Shown: positions 1 through 7,530, numbered from the stretch's first letter. The stretch is DNA of 64,000 nt from Paenibacillus woosongensis (GCF_009725165.1 NZ_WNZW01000005.1:62001-126000); one strand, 5' to 3'. Numbers and translations are program-made. Notes: generated from the sequence alone by a model not told the origin.

Positions 1-35
1 AGGGCCGATCCCATGATGACTTGCTTCTTATTCAT
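1..35 (-). CDS. 5' end of a divergent gene, product unknown (partial)
   Basis: Only the first 11 codons are in the window, reading MNKKQVIMGSA on the minus strand. A good ribosome site (AAGGAG, complement of 45-50) lies nine bases before the ATG, so this is a real start. The gene is divergent from the LysR regulator and shares a 157-base promoter region with it, which is the usual place for a LysR target gene. The fragment is too short to name a family; the hydrophobic run that begins at its end would fit a membrane or exported protein. Confidence 0.6.
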   Translation of the reverse strand, partial: MNKKQVIMGSA

Positions 36-110
36 TTCATCGTTCTCCTTAACAATTTCCGGACGAATATTTCATATCAAATGATAGATTAATCACAGAC
101 AGCAGTAAAA

Positions 111-145
111 TGATTGTAAATCAATTTATACATCATTTATAATGA
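111..145. promoter_or_regulatory. Two LysR-type T-N11-A boxes
   Basis: TGATTGTAAATCA (111-123) and TCATTTATAATGA (133-145) are both inverted repeats of the T-N11-A form bound by LysR-family proteins. Their centres are 22 bp apart, two helical turns, as expected for a LysR tetramer. They lie in the divergent region between the regulator and the minus-strand gene. Binding by the neighbouring LysR protein is inferred. Confidence 0.6.
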
Positions 146-192
146 TATCAGGACGGCATAAGTACGGAAGCGCCAGATGGAGGAGAACGGAA

Positions 193-1065
193 ATGGACTT
201 GAATGACTTGCGGATATTCCAGTGTGTAGCCATGCATGGCAGCATCAGCAAGGCTGCGCAGGAGCTGAGCTATGTGCAGTCCAATGTCACGGCCAGAATC
301 AAGCTGCTGGAGCGTGAGCTGCATACCGAACTATTTTACCGTCATAACCGGGGCATGATTCTCAATACCGAAGGGAAGCGGCTGCTGGAGTATGCGAACG
401 ATATTTTGGCCAGATTTGATGAGATGAGGAAAGTATTTCAGGGGTCGGCCACACCATCCGGCATCCTGGAGATCGGCATCGTGGAGACCGTCATCGCGCT
501 GCCGGAGCTATTATCCTCTTACCTGCAGCATTATCCCAACGTTGATCTGTCCCTGAAGGCAGGCGTCACTGAGCAGCTGCTGCAGGAAGTGATCGACTTC
601 AAGCTGGACGGCGCGTTTGTGACGGGGCCTATCCAGCATCCGCTGATTGAGCAGTACGAGGTGTTCCAGGAGGAGCTGGTGATCGTCTCCAGGGGAACGG
701 AATTTTCACTCGACGAAATTACCGCCAAACCACTCCTGCTATACAATAAAGGCTGCAGTTATCGCGAGAGATTGGAGAGCTGGCTTAGGGATGAGGGCAT
801 CGTTCCGAAGAAAATCATGGAGTTCGGCACGTTCGATACGATTATCGGCAGCGTGGCCGCTGGCATCGGGCTGACGATCGTACCGCAATCCACGGTCGGA
901 TACGTGGCTGCGCAGGGAACACTCCACTGCCATCGGGTGCCGGATCCTTACCGGGAGGTTACTACGGTGTTTATCCGCCGGAAGGACTCCCATATTACGA
1001 GCTCGATCCAGGCCTTTATCGATGAAATTATTAAGGTGGGAAGCACGCTGCCGACGGCTTTATAG
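193..1065 (+). CDS. LysR-family transcriptional regulator
   Basis: A 290-residue DNA-binding regulator, the usual LysR length. The N-terminal winged helix-turn-helix reads MDLNDLRIFQCVAMHGSISK and continues through an RIKLLERELHTELF segment. Residues from about 90 to the end match the two-lobed periplasmic-binding-like effector domain, with a typical IGLTIVPQS stretch near 230. An in-frame ATG at 142 exists, but the ATG at 193 has GGAGGAG just upstream and starts at the conserved DLNDLRIF, so it is preferred. The effector is unknown. The divergent gene at the window edge is the likely target, through the two T-N11-A boxes between them. Confidence 0.9.
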   Translation: MDLNDLRIFQCVAMHGSISKAAQELSYVQSNVTARIKLLERELHTELFYRHNRGMILNTEGKRLLEYANDILARFDEMRKVFQGSATPSGILEIGIVETVIALPELLSSYLQHYPNVDLSLKAGVTEQLLQEVIDFKLDGAFVTGPIQHPLIEQYEVFQEELVIVSRGTEFSLDEITAKPLLLYNKGCSYRERLESWLRDEGIVPKKIMEFGTFDTIIGSVAAGIGLTIVPQSTVGYVAAQGTLHCHRVPDPYREVTTVFIRRKDSHITSSIQAFIDEIIKVGSTLPTAL

Positions 1066-1089
1066 CCATGGACTCGGCAGCGGTTTTTT
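1046..1089 (+). terminator. Intrinsic terminator of the LysR gene
   Basis: CGCTGCCGA (1046-1054) pairs with TCGGCAGCG (1074-1082), followed by GTTTTTTG. The left arm lies inside the last codons and the stop codon sits in the loop, so the end of the gene doubles as its terminator. Confidence 0.8.
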
Positions 1090-1151
1090 GTAAATAAACA
1101 CATGAAATTTGCTACTTTTAGCGCATTTGTGAACTTTAATTAGGTAAAGTC

Positions 1152-1181
1152 AGTAATTATGCATTATAATTTAGTAATTAT
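1152..1181 (+). promoter_or_regulatory. Direct repeat around the -10 region of ald
   Basis: AGTAATTAT occurs exactly at 1152-1160 and 1173-1181, 21 bp apart, flanking a TATAAT (1165-1170) that could be the ald -10 element. Two copies on the same face of the helix suggest a regulator site. No clear -35 is visible, which would fit an activator-dependent promoter. This is inference from position. Confidence 0.4.
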
Positions 1182-1224
1182 ACATTCGGCGCTTGCTGAT
1201 ATGAAAATAAAGGATGGTGTATAT

Positions 1225-2343
1225 ATGATTGTAGGGGTGCCTAAAGAGATCAAGAACAATGAGCATCGCGTCGGCATGACGCCTGCTTCGGTATTGTCCT
1301 ATGTTCAGGCTGGGCATGAGGTATGGATCGAGAGCGGAGCCGGACTTAGCGTCGGGTTCACGGATGAGGATTATAAGGCCGCAGGCGCCAAAATCGTGCC
1401 CACGGCGGCCGATGCCTGGTCGGCAGAGATGGTCGTCAAAGTGAAGGAGCCGGTAGCCGAGGAGTTCCAGTACCTCCGCGAAGGCCTCATTTTGTTCGCT
1501 TACCTCCATCTGGCTCCCGAGCCTTCGTTAACCAAGGAGCTTACCGGCCGCGGCGTGACTGCTATCGCTTACGAGACCATTCAGCTGGATACAGGAGCAT
1601 TGCCCCTCCTGTCGCCGATGAGCGAGGTTGCGGGACGGATGGCGATACAGATCGGCTCTCATTTCCTGGAGAAATCCAACGGCGGCAAAGGCGTGCTGCT
1701 CAGCGGGGTGCCTGGCGTAGAGCCTGGCAAGGTAACGATTATCGGCGGGGGAATGGTCGGCGTTAACGCGGCCAAGGTCGCTCTTGGCCTTGGGGCGGAC
1801 GTTCGCATTATCGATTTGAATCTCGACCGGCTGCGCCAGTTGGATGATCAGTTCCAGGGCCGGGTCAAGACGCTTGTCTCCAACCCGTTCAGCATTGCCG
1901 ACAGCGTCAAACAGGCCGATCTTCTGATCGGAGCCGTTCTGATTCCGGGAGCGCGTACGCCAAGGCTCGTTAGCGAAGAGATGGTGAAAACGATGTCTCC
2001 GGGCTCTGTCATTGTCGATGTAGCCGTGGATCAGGGCGGTTCCATTGAGACGATCGACCGGATTACGACCCATGATCAGCCGACTTACGTCAAGCATGGA
2101 GTCATCCATTATGCCGTAGCGAACATGCCCGGGGCGGTAGCGCGCACCTCGACATTGGCATTGACGAACGTGACTACGCCGTACGGTCTGCAAATTGCCA
2201 ATAAGGGCTATGCCAAGGCAGCGTTGGACAACCCTGCATTGGCGAAAGGCATTAACGTCCTAAACGGCCGCGTGACCTATAAAGCTGTAGCCGACGCGCA
2301 GAATCTGTCTTATACAGACGTATACAGCCTGCTGAATCCGTAG
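1225..2343 (+). CDS. ald: Alanine dehydrogenase
   Basis: NAD-dependent alanine dehydrogenase interconverting L-alanine with pyruvate and ammonia in the cytoplasm. In Bacillus it is used for growth on alanine and during sporulation. The 372-residue product has the typical start [20 protein letters not shown], the conserved LHLAPEP active-site loop (about 95-101), a nucleotide-binding [20 protein letters not shown] near residue 175, and the AVANMPGAV segment near 300. Upstream in-frame ATGs at 1159 and 1201 were rejected because the family begins at MIVGVPKE and AAAGGA precedes 1225. The gene stands alone between two terminators. Confidence 0.97.
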   Translation: MIVGVPKEIKNNEHRVGMTPASVLSYVQAGHEVWIESGAGLSVGFTDEDYKAAGAKIVPTAADAWSAEMVVKVKEPVAEEFQYLREGLILFAYLHLAPEPSLTKELTGRGVTAIAYETIQLDTGALPLLSPMSEVAGRMAIQIGSHFLEKSNGGKGVLLSGVPGVEPGKVTIIGGGMVGVNAAKVALGLGADVRIIDLNLDRLRQLDDQFQGRVKTLVSNPFSIADSVKQADLLIGAVLIPGARTPRLVSEEMVKTMSPGSVIVDVAVDQGGSIETIDRITTHDQPTYVKHGVIHYAVANMPGAVARTSTLALTNVTTPYGLQIANKGYAKAALDNPALAKGINVLNGRVTYKAVADAQNLSYTDVYSLLNP

Positions 2344-2389
2344 GCTGCACAACTTAAGATTTATGTAAGATATGCGTAAGGAAAATGAG

Positions 2390-2430
2390 AACACCCCTCT
2401 TTATGATGGTTTCATAAGAGGGGTGTTTGC
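2390..2430 (+). terminator. Intrinsic terminator after ald
   Basis: Long stem of AACACCCCTCT...TATGA with TCATA...AGAGGGGTGTT around a short TGGTT loop, ending in TTTGCTGTTT. One T is bulged in the left arm. Confidence 0.85.
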
Positions 2431-2491
2431 TGTTTATGCGGCAGCGGCAGCCTCAATAAATGCGGAAAAGTGATGGAGGAGGAACTATACC

Positions 2492-2668
2492 ATGAAGAAG
2501 CATCTGGTCATGAAGTGGGTTTTTTATATTTGCATCGCTTCATTTTTCGTAAACGGCATGATTTATTTGGCCACAAAATCAAATGATTCGCTAATCAGCT
2601 TGCTGTCTGCGACGGGTCTCGGTCTGATTATGGGAATCGGCGCCCTGCTGACCCGCAAATCGAATTAG
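2492..2668 (+). CDS. Small membrane protein (58 aa)
   Basis: Unrecognised short protein beginning MKKHLVMKWVFYICIASFFV. It has two predicted membrane segments (about residues 8-27 and 36-53) joined by a polar turn containing TKSNDS, and ends in a basic TRKSN tail. The start has a strong ribosome site (GGAGGAGGA) seven to eight bases upstream. It is independent of ald, whose terminator ends just before it, and runs convergently into the AraC regulator 14 bases away. The clear Shine-Dalgarno and membrane pattern argue that it is translated; the function is unknown. Confidence 0.7.
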   Translation: MKKHLVMKWVFYICIASFFVNGMIYLATKSNDSLISLLSATGLGLIMGIGALLTRKSN

Positions 2669-2682
2669 AGGGATTCCCGGTT

Positions 2683-3492
2683 CTAGCTGCGTCTCCGGAT
2701 ATATTCCTCAGGTGTAATGCCGATGATCGCCTTGAAGTCCCGAATGAAATGCGATTGGTCAAAATAACCCAGCTCGGCAGCAAGCTCCGGGAGCGGCGAG
2801 GCATAGCCGTAATCGAGCAGCTCGGCGGCATTCTGCAGTCGGTACAATTGAATGACCCATTTCGGATGTACGCCCACGTATTGGTTGAACAACCGCTGCA
2901 GCGTGCGGATGCTCATTTGCGCGTACTCGGAAAGCTGCTTCACTGCTGTAAGCTCGCGGTGGCGGTGAATGTGATCAATCAGTTCGTTAAGCAGCGTAAC
3001 ATAAGGATCCTGCTGCGGTAGACGTTCCAGCAATAAAGCGTCCATGACGCCAATCATGTCAGCGCTGTCTGAAAGCTGCAGGAGGCTATCCTCCAATTGC
3101 TGCGGGACCACTCCGAGAATATCCAGTGTGCTGGTGCCTTGTCCGGTTAGCTTGGACACAGGGCTTTTCATAAAGGGATAGAAACCGCCCGGTTTGAATT
3201 TAACCCCGAACACTTTGCCCTTCCCTTCGAGCAGATGGGAGTATTTTACCGTAGAGATGCCGAAAATCGCCGTCTTTTGCTGTTCCACCACCAAATTGAC
3301 GCATGGATTGGGGAGCACGTCCTGCTGGTAGGAGGGTTGTCCACTCAAATCCCATTCAACGATCCAGTAATGCTTCACAAAGAAGCGGAGCGCTTCTGCC
3401 GGGGCATGGCGAGTCAGCTGGAACTTTTTCTCCCCTTCTGGCAGATTTAGTACTCCCATGCTTGGTCTTGACGGTATAGAAGCTTGCCGCAT
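2683..3492 (-). CDS. AraC-family regulator with N-terminal sensor domain (DUF6597-like)
   Basis: A 269-residue regulator. The N-terminal half (from RHAPAEALRFFVKHYWIVEWDL to about residue 130, with LPNPCVNLVVE and FGVKFKPGGFYPF) resembles the beta-barrel sensor domain of the DUF6597 type. The C-terminal half carries two AraC helix-turn-helix motifs (AVKQLSEYAQMSIRTLQRLF and LPELAAELGYFDQSHFIRDF) and ends in the usual GITPEEY. The ATG at 3492 has AGGAGTG seven bases upstream. It is divergent from the SRPBCC gene at 3608 with a 115-base shared region, so regulation of that gene is likely. The ligand is unknown. Confidence 0.9.
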   Translation of the reverse strand: MRQASIPSRPSMGVLNLPEGEKKFQLTRHAPAEALRFFVKHYWIVEWDLSGQPSYQQDVLPNPCVNLVVEQQKTAIFGISTVKYSHLLEGKGKVFGVKFKPGGFYPFMKSPVSKLTGQGTSTLDILGVVPQQLEDSLLQLSDSADMIGVMDALLLERLPQQDPYVTLLNELIDHIHRHRELTAVKQLSEYAQMSIRTLQRLFNQYVGVHPKWVIQLYRLQNAAELLDYGYASPLPELAAELGYFDQSHFIRDFKAIIGITPEEYIRRRS

Positions 3493-3607
3493 TGTATCAC
3501 TCCTGACATTTTGGGGAGCTGTGTCGCGTTTTTACAATACCTGGTTGTATACCAAGATTATAATAACGTTAACCGTGGCGATACAAGCTAAGAAGGAGTG
3601 ATTTACA

Positions 3608-4057
3608 TTGGAATTGAAATACGAGTTCTATATTAACGCCGAGCCGGGGAAAGTGTGGGATGCGCTGATTCAGCCGGAAGGAACCAAGGCGGCCTTTTTT
3701 GGCTGCACTCTGCGTTCTACCTTCGAAGAGGGGGCCGCCTTTGCTTACGTAGGCCCGGGAGCTGAGGGGGATGAGACCGTCCATCTATACGGAGAGGTGC
3801 TCGCCTTCGAACCGCATAAAGTATTCAGCGGCATAGAGCATCCCGGCCCCGCCTATTTCGACAACCATGCTGAACTGGAATCACGGTTTACTTTTACGCT
3901 TGAAGCTGTGGGCCAATGCACGAAGCTGACTTTGGTCAATGACCGCTTTACCCCGAACCATCCGAGCCTGCAGAAGGCAGAACAGAGCTGGTGGATGATT
4001 CTCAGCGGCATTAAGACCTATGTAGAAACAGGAAGCACGCTTGATTTTGGCTGGTAG
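3608..4057 (+). CDS. SRPBCC (AHSA1-type) domain protein
   Basis: A 149-residue single-domain protein of the START/SRPBCC fold, AHSA1-like branch. Supporting segments are YINAEPGKVWDALIQPEGTKAAFFG at the start, the central FEPHKVFSGIEHPG, and the C-terminal helix SWWMILSGIKTYVETG. Such proteins bind hydrophobic ligands in a helix-grip cavity; the ligand cannot be told here. The start is TTG with AAGGAGTG seven bases upstream. It is divergent from an AraC regulator, a common pairing in this family, and is followed by a terminator, so it is probably monocistronic. Confidence 0.85.
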   Translation: MELKYEFYINAEPGKVWDALIQPEGTKAAFFGCTLRSTFEEGAAFAYVGPGAEGDETVHLYGEVLAFEPHKVFSGIEHPGPAYFDNHAELESRFTFTLEAVGQCTKLTLVNDRFTPNHPSLQKAEQSWWMILSGIKTYVETGSTLDFGW

Positions 4058-4086
4058 GTTTGGTCTGGAGCGGCAGAACGTTAATG

Positions 4087-4124
4087 AACTAAGGGCGTCC
4101 CTTGAGGGGCGCCCTTAGTTTTTT
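4087..4124. terminator. Bidirectional terminator
   Basis: AACTAAGGGCG pairs with CGCCCTTAGTT, with an inner TCCC/GGGG, followed by TTTT on the plus strand. The minus-strand XRE gene ends inside the right arm (stop at 4115), so the hairpin probably serves both converging genes. Confidence 0.8.
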
Positions 4125-4327
4125 GATTTCAATTTCCATTCATCTACGTCTCTAGCATCAATATGAAGTATGCTGCAAATCAGCAAAGCCAACGTTACGG
4201 AGGGAATACCTACGCCATATTCAATATTTTGATAATTTCGCAGCGTACAGCTCATGCTTTCATTAATTTTATGCACCAATGATTCTTGAGTATAGCCGGC
4301 TGCTTCCCTAGCATCTCTAAGTTTCAA
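4115..4327 (-). CDS. Small XRE/Cro-type HTH regulator
   Basis: A 70-residue protein that is essentially one Cro/CI helix-turn-helix: KLRDAREAAGYTQESLVHKI, then the recognition region SMSCTLRNYQNIEYGVGIPS and a hydrophobic last helix (LALLICSILHID). The start is TTG with AAGGAG eight bases upstream. It is divergent from the large HTH/TPR receptor and begins the AT-rich island. A DNA-binding repressor with no ligand domain is the natural reading; its likely target is the shared 223-base promoter region. Confidence 0.8.
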   Translation of the reverse strand: MKLRDAREAAGYTQESLVHKINESMSCTLRNYQNIEYGVGIPSVTLALLICSILHIDARDVDEWKLKSKN

Positions 4328-4354
4328 TTCAGTGGCTCCTTAATTAGTATCAGT

Positions 4355-4479
4355 TTGTAAAATTTATGATACCTAAGAAAGGAAAAATATATCACGTAAT
4401 TTAAAACGCGTATTATAATTGACGTAATATATTGCACGAATTAAAATTCGTATAAACAATTGGCCGTTGTAAAATTTAT
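4355..4479. repeat. 13-base direct repeat in the divergent promoter region
   Basis: TTGTAAAATTTAT occurs exactly at 4355-4367 and 4467-4479. One copy is next to the small XRE gene and the other about 70 bases before the receptor gene. Because the region is AT-rich, chance similarity is more likely than elsewhere, but 13 identical bases in both flanks is notable. Confidence 0.5.
4419..4451 (+). promoter_or_regulatory. Promoter overlapped by a 16-base palindrome, ahead of the receptor gene
   Basis: TTGACG (4419-4424), 17 bases, TAAAAT (4442-4447) is a good vegetative promoter pointing at the receptor gene. A perfect palindrome, ACGAATTAAAATTCGT (4436-4451), covers the -10 element. This is the place expected for an operator bound by the receptor itself or by the small XRE protein. 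Confidence 0.6.
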
Positions 4480-4550
4480 ACTTATTATTACATTTAAGAG
4501 GTTTATTTTCCTTAATTTTGTATTTTGGTGATTTGATAGGTGGGTTTGAT

Positions 4551-5918
4551 ATGAAAGATGCAACCACAATTCAAATTGAATTGGATAATTTTCTGAAAAT
4601 AAACGGTTATACGTTACAGTATTTTTCCGAACAATCGGGAATCAATGTTGGTACACTAAGCCGTATTGTAAACGGTAACCGCCCAATTTCTATGGAACAA
4701 TTGGATCGCTTAACATCAGGTATGGGTCTTGAAGAAGGTACCCTATATGATCTGTTTGTTGATGATTTCTTTGTACACCATTCACTGAACTGGCGACGGT
4801 TGCGGCCATTTTTACTTCGCTGTGCAGAGCTAAAAAAGCATGGCTGTATTCAAAAAATATTATCCCATTTATTGGAGGATTTAAAGCAAATACCTAATAT
4901 ATTTATTACAGCGGAAATCATGTATGAGAACGGCTGGAAAGAGGCGGCTGCGATTCTTTACTCTTGTGTCGTTGAGACTGAAAAGTATCAGCATGCAGAG
5001 CGGTTGGCGATTAGTCAATATAGGTTATTTCAATTGTCACTAGGATCAGATACAACAATAAATCTTAGAGCAGCTATAAAGTTTGAGCCATATAAAGATA
5101 GAATACCTTTACACTTTCGACTTGACGCATTGCTGTTATTGGCTAACATAGCTTTTACGTTACAGGACTGGACTAAAATGGAGGATATTGCTGATGAACT
5201 TCTTGCTCTTGCTCAATTTGTGTATTCTGATAAGAAATTAAAAGAAGAAGATACATTTAGAACGGAACGTCATTTGGTAGTTTATTATGGGCAAGGCTAT
5301 CTAATAAAAAGCTCCGCTTTAGAACACCAGGGCCGCTACGAAGAAGCAAAAGAATATATTTATGGTTATGCTGACCTTAGCTGGTTTGAGGATTTAGATG
5401 ATGAGGGAGTAAAGGAAGTTAAAAAATTTAAATTGTTCGCTGAGGCTAATTTATATAATATAAATCTGCTAACGGGCAATTTTGAGGGTTTAAATAAATT
5501 TCTAACAAAGTATCCTCATGAAGTTCTTCCAAGCTCCGTTATTATACTTATGGCTGCTAATAAATATCATGTTCGGGTTGATAAAATACTTGATCATTTA
5601 TTTGGGTTAATTAGGGCACATAAGAATAATTATTATCATGAAGCGAATTATACTAATCGCTATATTAATTTTTACTATCAGCTTGCATTGTACCAATTAA
5701 GCGGGAGGGAAAAAGAGGGGATTGATAATATTCTGCGTAGTCTTCAAATTTCGATTAAAGTAAATAATACAGGGCGAATATTGGATTGTATTTCATTATA
5801 TGAGAAGCATAAAAGGCTATGTACAAATGAGCAGAAACTAACATATGAAAAGATGATCAAGGAGGCGAACCATAATGAAAAAGTTATTAGTTTCATTGAT
5901 GTTACTAATCAGTCTTAG
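4551..5918 (+). CDS. HTH-TPR peptide receptor/regulator, AimR/Alo-like (RRNPP group)
   Basis: A 455-residue regulator. Residues about 19-60 form an XRE-type helix-turn-helix (TLQYFSEQSGINVGTLSRIV). The rest is all-helical with TPR-like pairs, including WKEAAAILYSCVVETEKYQH, FRLDALLLLANIAFTLQDW and IKSSALEHQGRYEEAKEYI. This layout, with a tiny exported-peptide gene overlapping the 3' end, is that of RRNPP quorum-sensing receptors. It resembles most the AimR-like (Alo) receptors described in Paenibacillus polymyxa and phage AimR. The ATG at 4551 has TAGGTGGG upstream; an upstream TTG at 4518 has no ribosome site. Base composition is AT-rich compared with neighbours, which suggests transfer. The bound peptide is probably the product of the gene at 5875. 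Confidence 0.85.
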   Translation: MKDATTIQIELDNFLKINGYTLQYFSEQSGINVGTLSRIVNGNRPISMEQLDRLTSGMGLEEGTLYDLFVDDFFVHHSLNWRRLRPFLLRCAELKKHGCIQKILSHLLEDLKQIPNIFITAEIMYENGWKEAAAILYSCVVETEKYQHAERLAISQYRLFQLSLGSDTTINLRAAIKFEPYKDRIPLHFRLDALLLLANIAFTLQDWTKMEDIADELLALAQFVYSDKKLKEEDTFRTERHLVVYYGQGYLIKSSALEHQGRYEEAKEYIYGYADLSWFEDLDDEGVKEVKKFKLFAEANLYNINLLTGNFEGLNKFLTKYPHEVLPSSVIILMAANKYHVRVDKILDHLFGLIRAHKNNYYHEANYTNRYINFYYQLALYQLSGREKEGIDNILRSLQISIKVNNTGRILDCISLYEKHKRLCTNEQKLTYEKMIKEANHNEKVISFIDVTNQS

Positions 5919-5994
5919 TGTTGTTGCAACTGTTACATTAAATCCGCTAGTCAGTATTAGCATTACTTCTCTAGATAACGGTATTGGAAGTTAG
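5875..5994 (+). CDS. Putative signalling propeptide (39 aa), AimP/AloP-like
   Basis: The product begins MKKLLVSLMLLISLSVVATV, a typical export signal, and ends in ...TSLDNGIGS. The gene starts 44 bases inside the 3' end of the receptor gene in the +1 frame, with a strong AAGGAGG nine bases before the ATG. A terminator follows 43 bases later, so receptor and peptide form a closed two-gene unit. By analogy with AimP and Phr peptides, the active signal is probably the C-terminal five to six residues. DNGIGS has glycine at the second-last position, as do the arbitrium peptides I recall (SAIRGA, GMPRGA). Function is inferred from arrangement, not homology. Confidence 0.8.
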   Translation: MKKLLVSLMLLISLSVVATVTLNPLVSISITSLDNGIGS

Positions 5995-6037
5995 TGGAAG
6001 AGAATCAAAAGCCGTTGTTAAGTCAAATAGCATACAT

Positions 6038-6071
6038 AAGGTAATCCCAATTTTTGGGCTTACCTTTTTTG
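6038..6071 (+). terminator. Terminator of the receptor-peptide unit
   Basis: AAGGTAA and TTACCTT form the outer stem and CCCA with TGGG the inner stem, followed by a T-run (TTTTTTG). Confidence 0.8.
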
Positions 6072-6154
6072 TATTTAGATAAAACTATGTGTTGATGATC
6101 AATCTGTAAAATACGACATAACATTCTAGAATATTACAGTAGGAGGTGTGGAAT

Positions 6155-6364
6155 ATGGCGCAACCTGTAATCATTCTTAAAAATAGAATTGAAGAGGCAA
6201 GGCAAAGATTGCATAGCTTAGAATTACTTTATGGAGGTTTGCAGCATCCTAAGGTATTAGAGCAATCCATAATTTTAGATGAACTTATTAATAAATATAA
6301 CAGGATAACATACGGAGACAGTGTGAAACCGAATTGTGAACAAGATATACAAGTCGTTCCGTGA
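6155..6364 (+). CDS. Spo0E-like aspartyl-phosphate phosphatase
   Basis: A 69-residue protein with the two-helix pattern of the Spo0E/YisI/YnzD family: KNRIEEARQRLHSLELLYGG, then HPKVLEQSIILDELINKYNR. The second helix carries the family signature S-x-x-LD-x-LI (usually SQ-x-LD). These proteins dephosphorylate Spo0A~P and delay sporulation. The ATG at 6155 has AGGAGG eight bases upstream; the in-frame GTG at 6146 overlaps that site and was rejected. It lies 161 bases after the peptide gene, behind a terminator, in the same AT-rich island, so it could be a target of the receptor. That link is inference. Confidence 0.8.
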   Translation: MAQPVIILKNRIEEARQRLHSLELLYGGLQHPKVLEQSIILDELINKYNRITYGDSVKPNCEQDIQVVP

Positions 6365-6458
6365 TAGCGAACAAATTTGCACAAAATGATGGGATGGCAT
6401 ATACTTTGAATGGTCTGAAATGGGAATATACGGAAAAGTAAATAGGGAGTCGATATCC

Positions 6459-7505
6459 TTGAAGCAGGGTCTTGAAGAATTGCCAGTGCCGCCCTATCGG
6501 CCCTTATCGATGTTGCTGAGGCGCGCAGGAGCAACCCTAATCGATTATATACTGTTCGCCGCACTGGTACGCTCGGCGATAAATATAGATCAACTGTTCA
6601 TGATGCAGGATAAGCATATGTTATACGTTCTACTTGGGGTTATTTTGCTGATATTGTCTTACTATGTGCTGCTCGAAGGCTTGACGGGTTGTACGATCGG
6701 CAAGCGTGTTATGCGCATCCGCGTGGTCGATCGATACGGGGAGCCGCCGGGGCTGTACAGAGCGCTAATCCGCAGCGTGCTGCGCGTGCTTGACTGCAAT
6801 CCTCTGCTGCTTGGCGGTCTTCCGGCAGCTCTGGGCATTGTCATGACGGAGCGGGGACAGCGGCTCGGAGATATGGCTGCACATACCTTTGTGGTGAAGG
6901 CGTGCGATTCACCTCCTTGTACGATGAACCGCGGGAAGGAGGTTATCGCCATAACCTTTGCGGCTGCACCCATTGTACTGGCAGCCATACTCCCGATGAT
7001 CGTGCGGGTCAATCCGCTTCCGGAGGGGAGAGCCACCAAGGAAGCATACACCGATGAGAAAATACATATCAGCCATAACGGTATGTTCAAAATTACGACG
7101 AGCCCGGATTGGCTGTTTGATCCCAATCTGGACAATGAGGCGGATATCTCGATTTCCAATCGGTTCTCGAATAAATATTTAGCCGTTTTTTCCGAGTCTA
7201 AGAAGCGTTTCAAGGATGGCTGCACGCTGGAGCAATATCAGGAATACGCCGAGCAGAGCTTCGCGGCAGGCCTTGCCCATTCGCCAATTTATAAACCCCG
7301 GGCTACCGTAATTAACGGATATCCGGCTTATCAGTTTGCCGTTGAACAGGAAGTGAACGGGGTGAAGGTCGCATATATCGTGACAACAATCGAGACGAAG
7401 CTGTATTATCATTGGATTACTGTATGGACGGATGCCGCTAAATATAAGGAATACCAGCAGGAGCTGCATTCCGTAATCCGCACTTTTAACAATTTTACGA
7501 CTTAA
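6459..7505 (+). CDS. RDD-family membrane protein with extracytoplasmic C-terminal domain
   Basis: A 348-residue protein. Residues about 15-150 form an RDD domain: RRAGATLIDYILFAALV, a second membrane segment (YVLLGVILLILSYYVLLEG), and the GKRVMRIRVV and QRLGDMAAHTFVV signatures. A third hydrophobic segment (VIAITFAAAPIVLAAILPMIV) leads to an outside domain of about 160 residues that looks like a PsbP/DcrB-type lipid- or stress-related fold (inference). The start is set at TTG 6459, which has AGGGAG nine bases upstream; an ATG at 6420 has no ribosome site. A paralogue with the same architecture lies at 16886. Substrate unknown. Confidence 0.85.
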   Translation: MKQGLEELPVPPYRPLSMLLRRAGATLIDYILFAALVRSAINIDQLFMMQDKHMLYVLLGVILLILSYYVLLEGLTGCTIGKRVMRIRVVDRYGEPPGLYRALIRSVLRVLDCNPLLLGGLPAALGIVMTERGQRLGDMAAHTFVVKACDSPPCTMNRGKEVIAITFAAAPIVLAAILPMIVRVNPLPEGRATKEAYTDEKIHISHNGMFKITTSPDWLFDPNLDNEADISISNRFSNKYLAVFSESKKRFKDGCTLEQYQEYAEQSFAAGLAHSPIYKPRATVINGYPAYQFAVEQEVNGVKVAYIVTTIETKLYYHWITVWTDAAKYKEYQQELHSVIRTFNNFTT

Positions 7506-7530
7506 GCGTCTCATCCAAAGCTTCATAGTT

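Noticed and set aside
1528-2193. Long minus-strand open frame opposite ald
   Set aside because: Its translation has a shadow-like Arg/His-rich composition, there is no ribosome site, and it lies wholly opposite the clearly coding alanine dehydrogenase.
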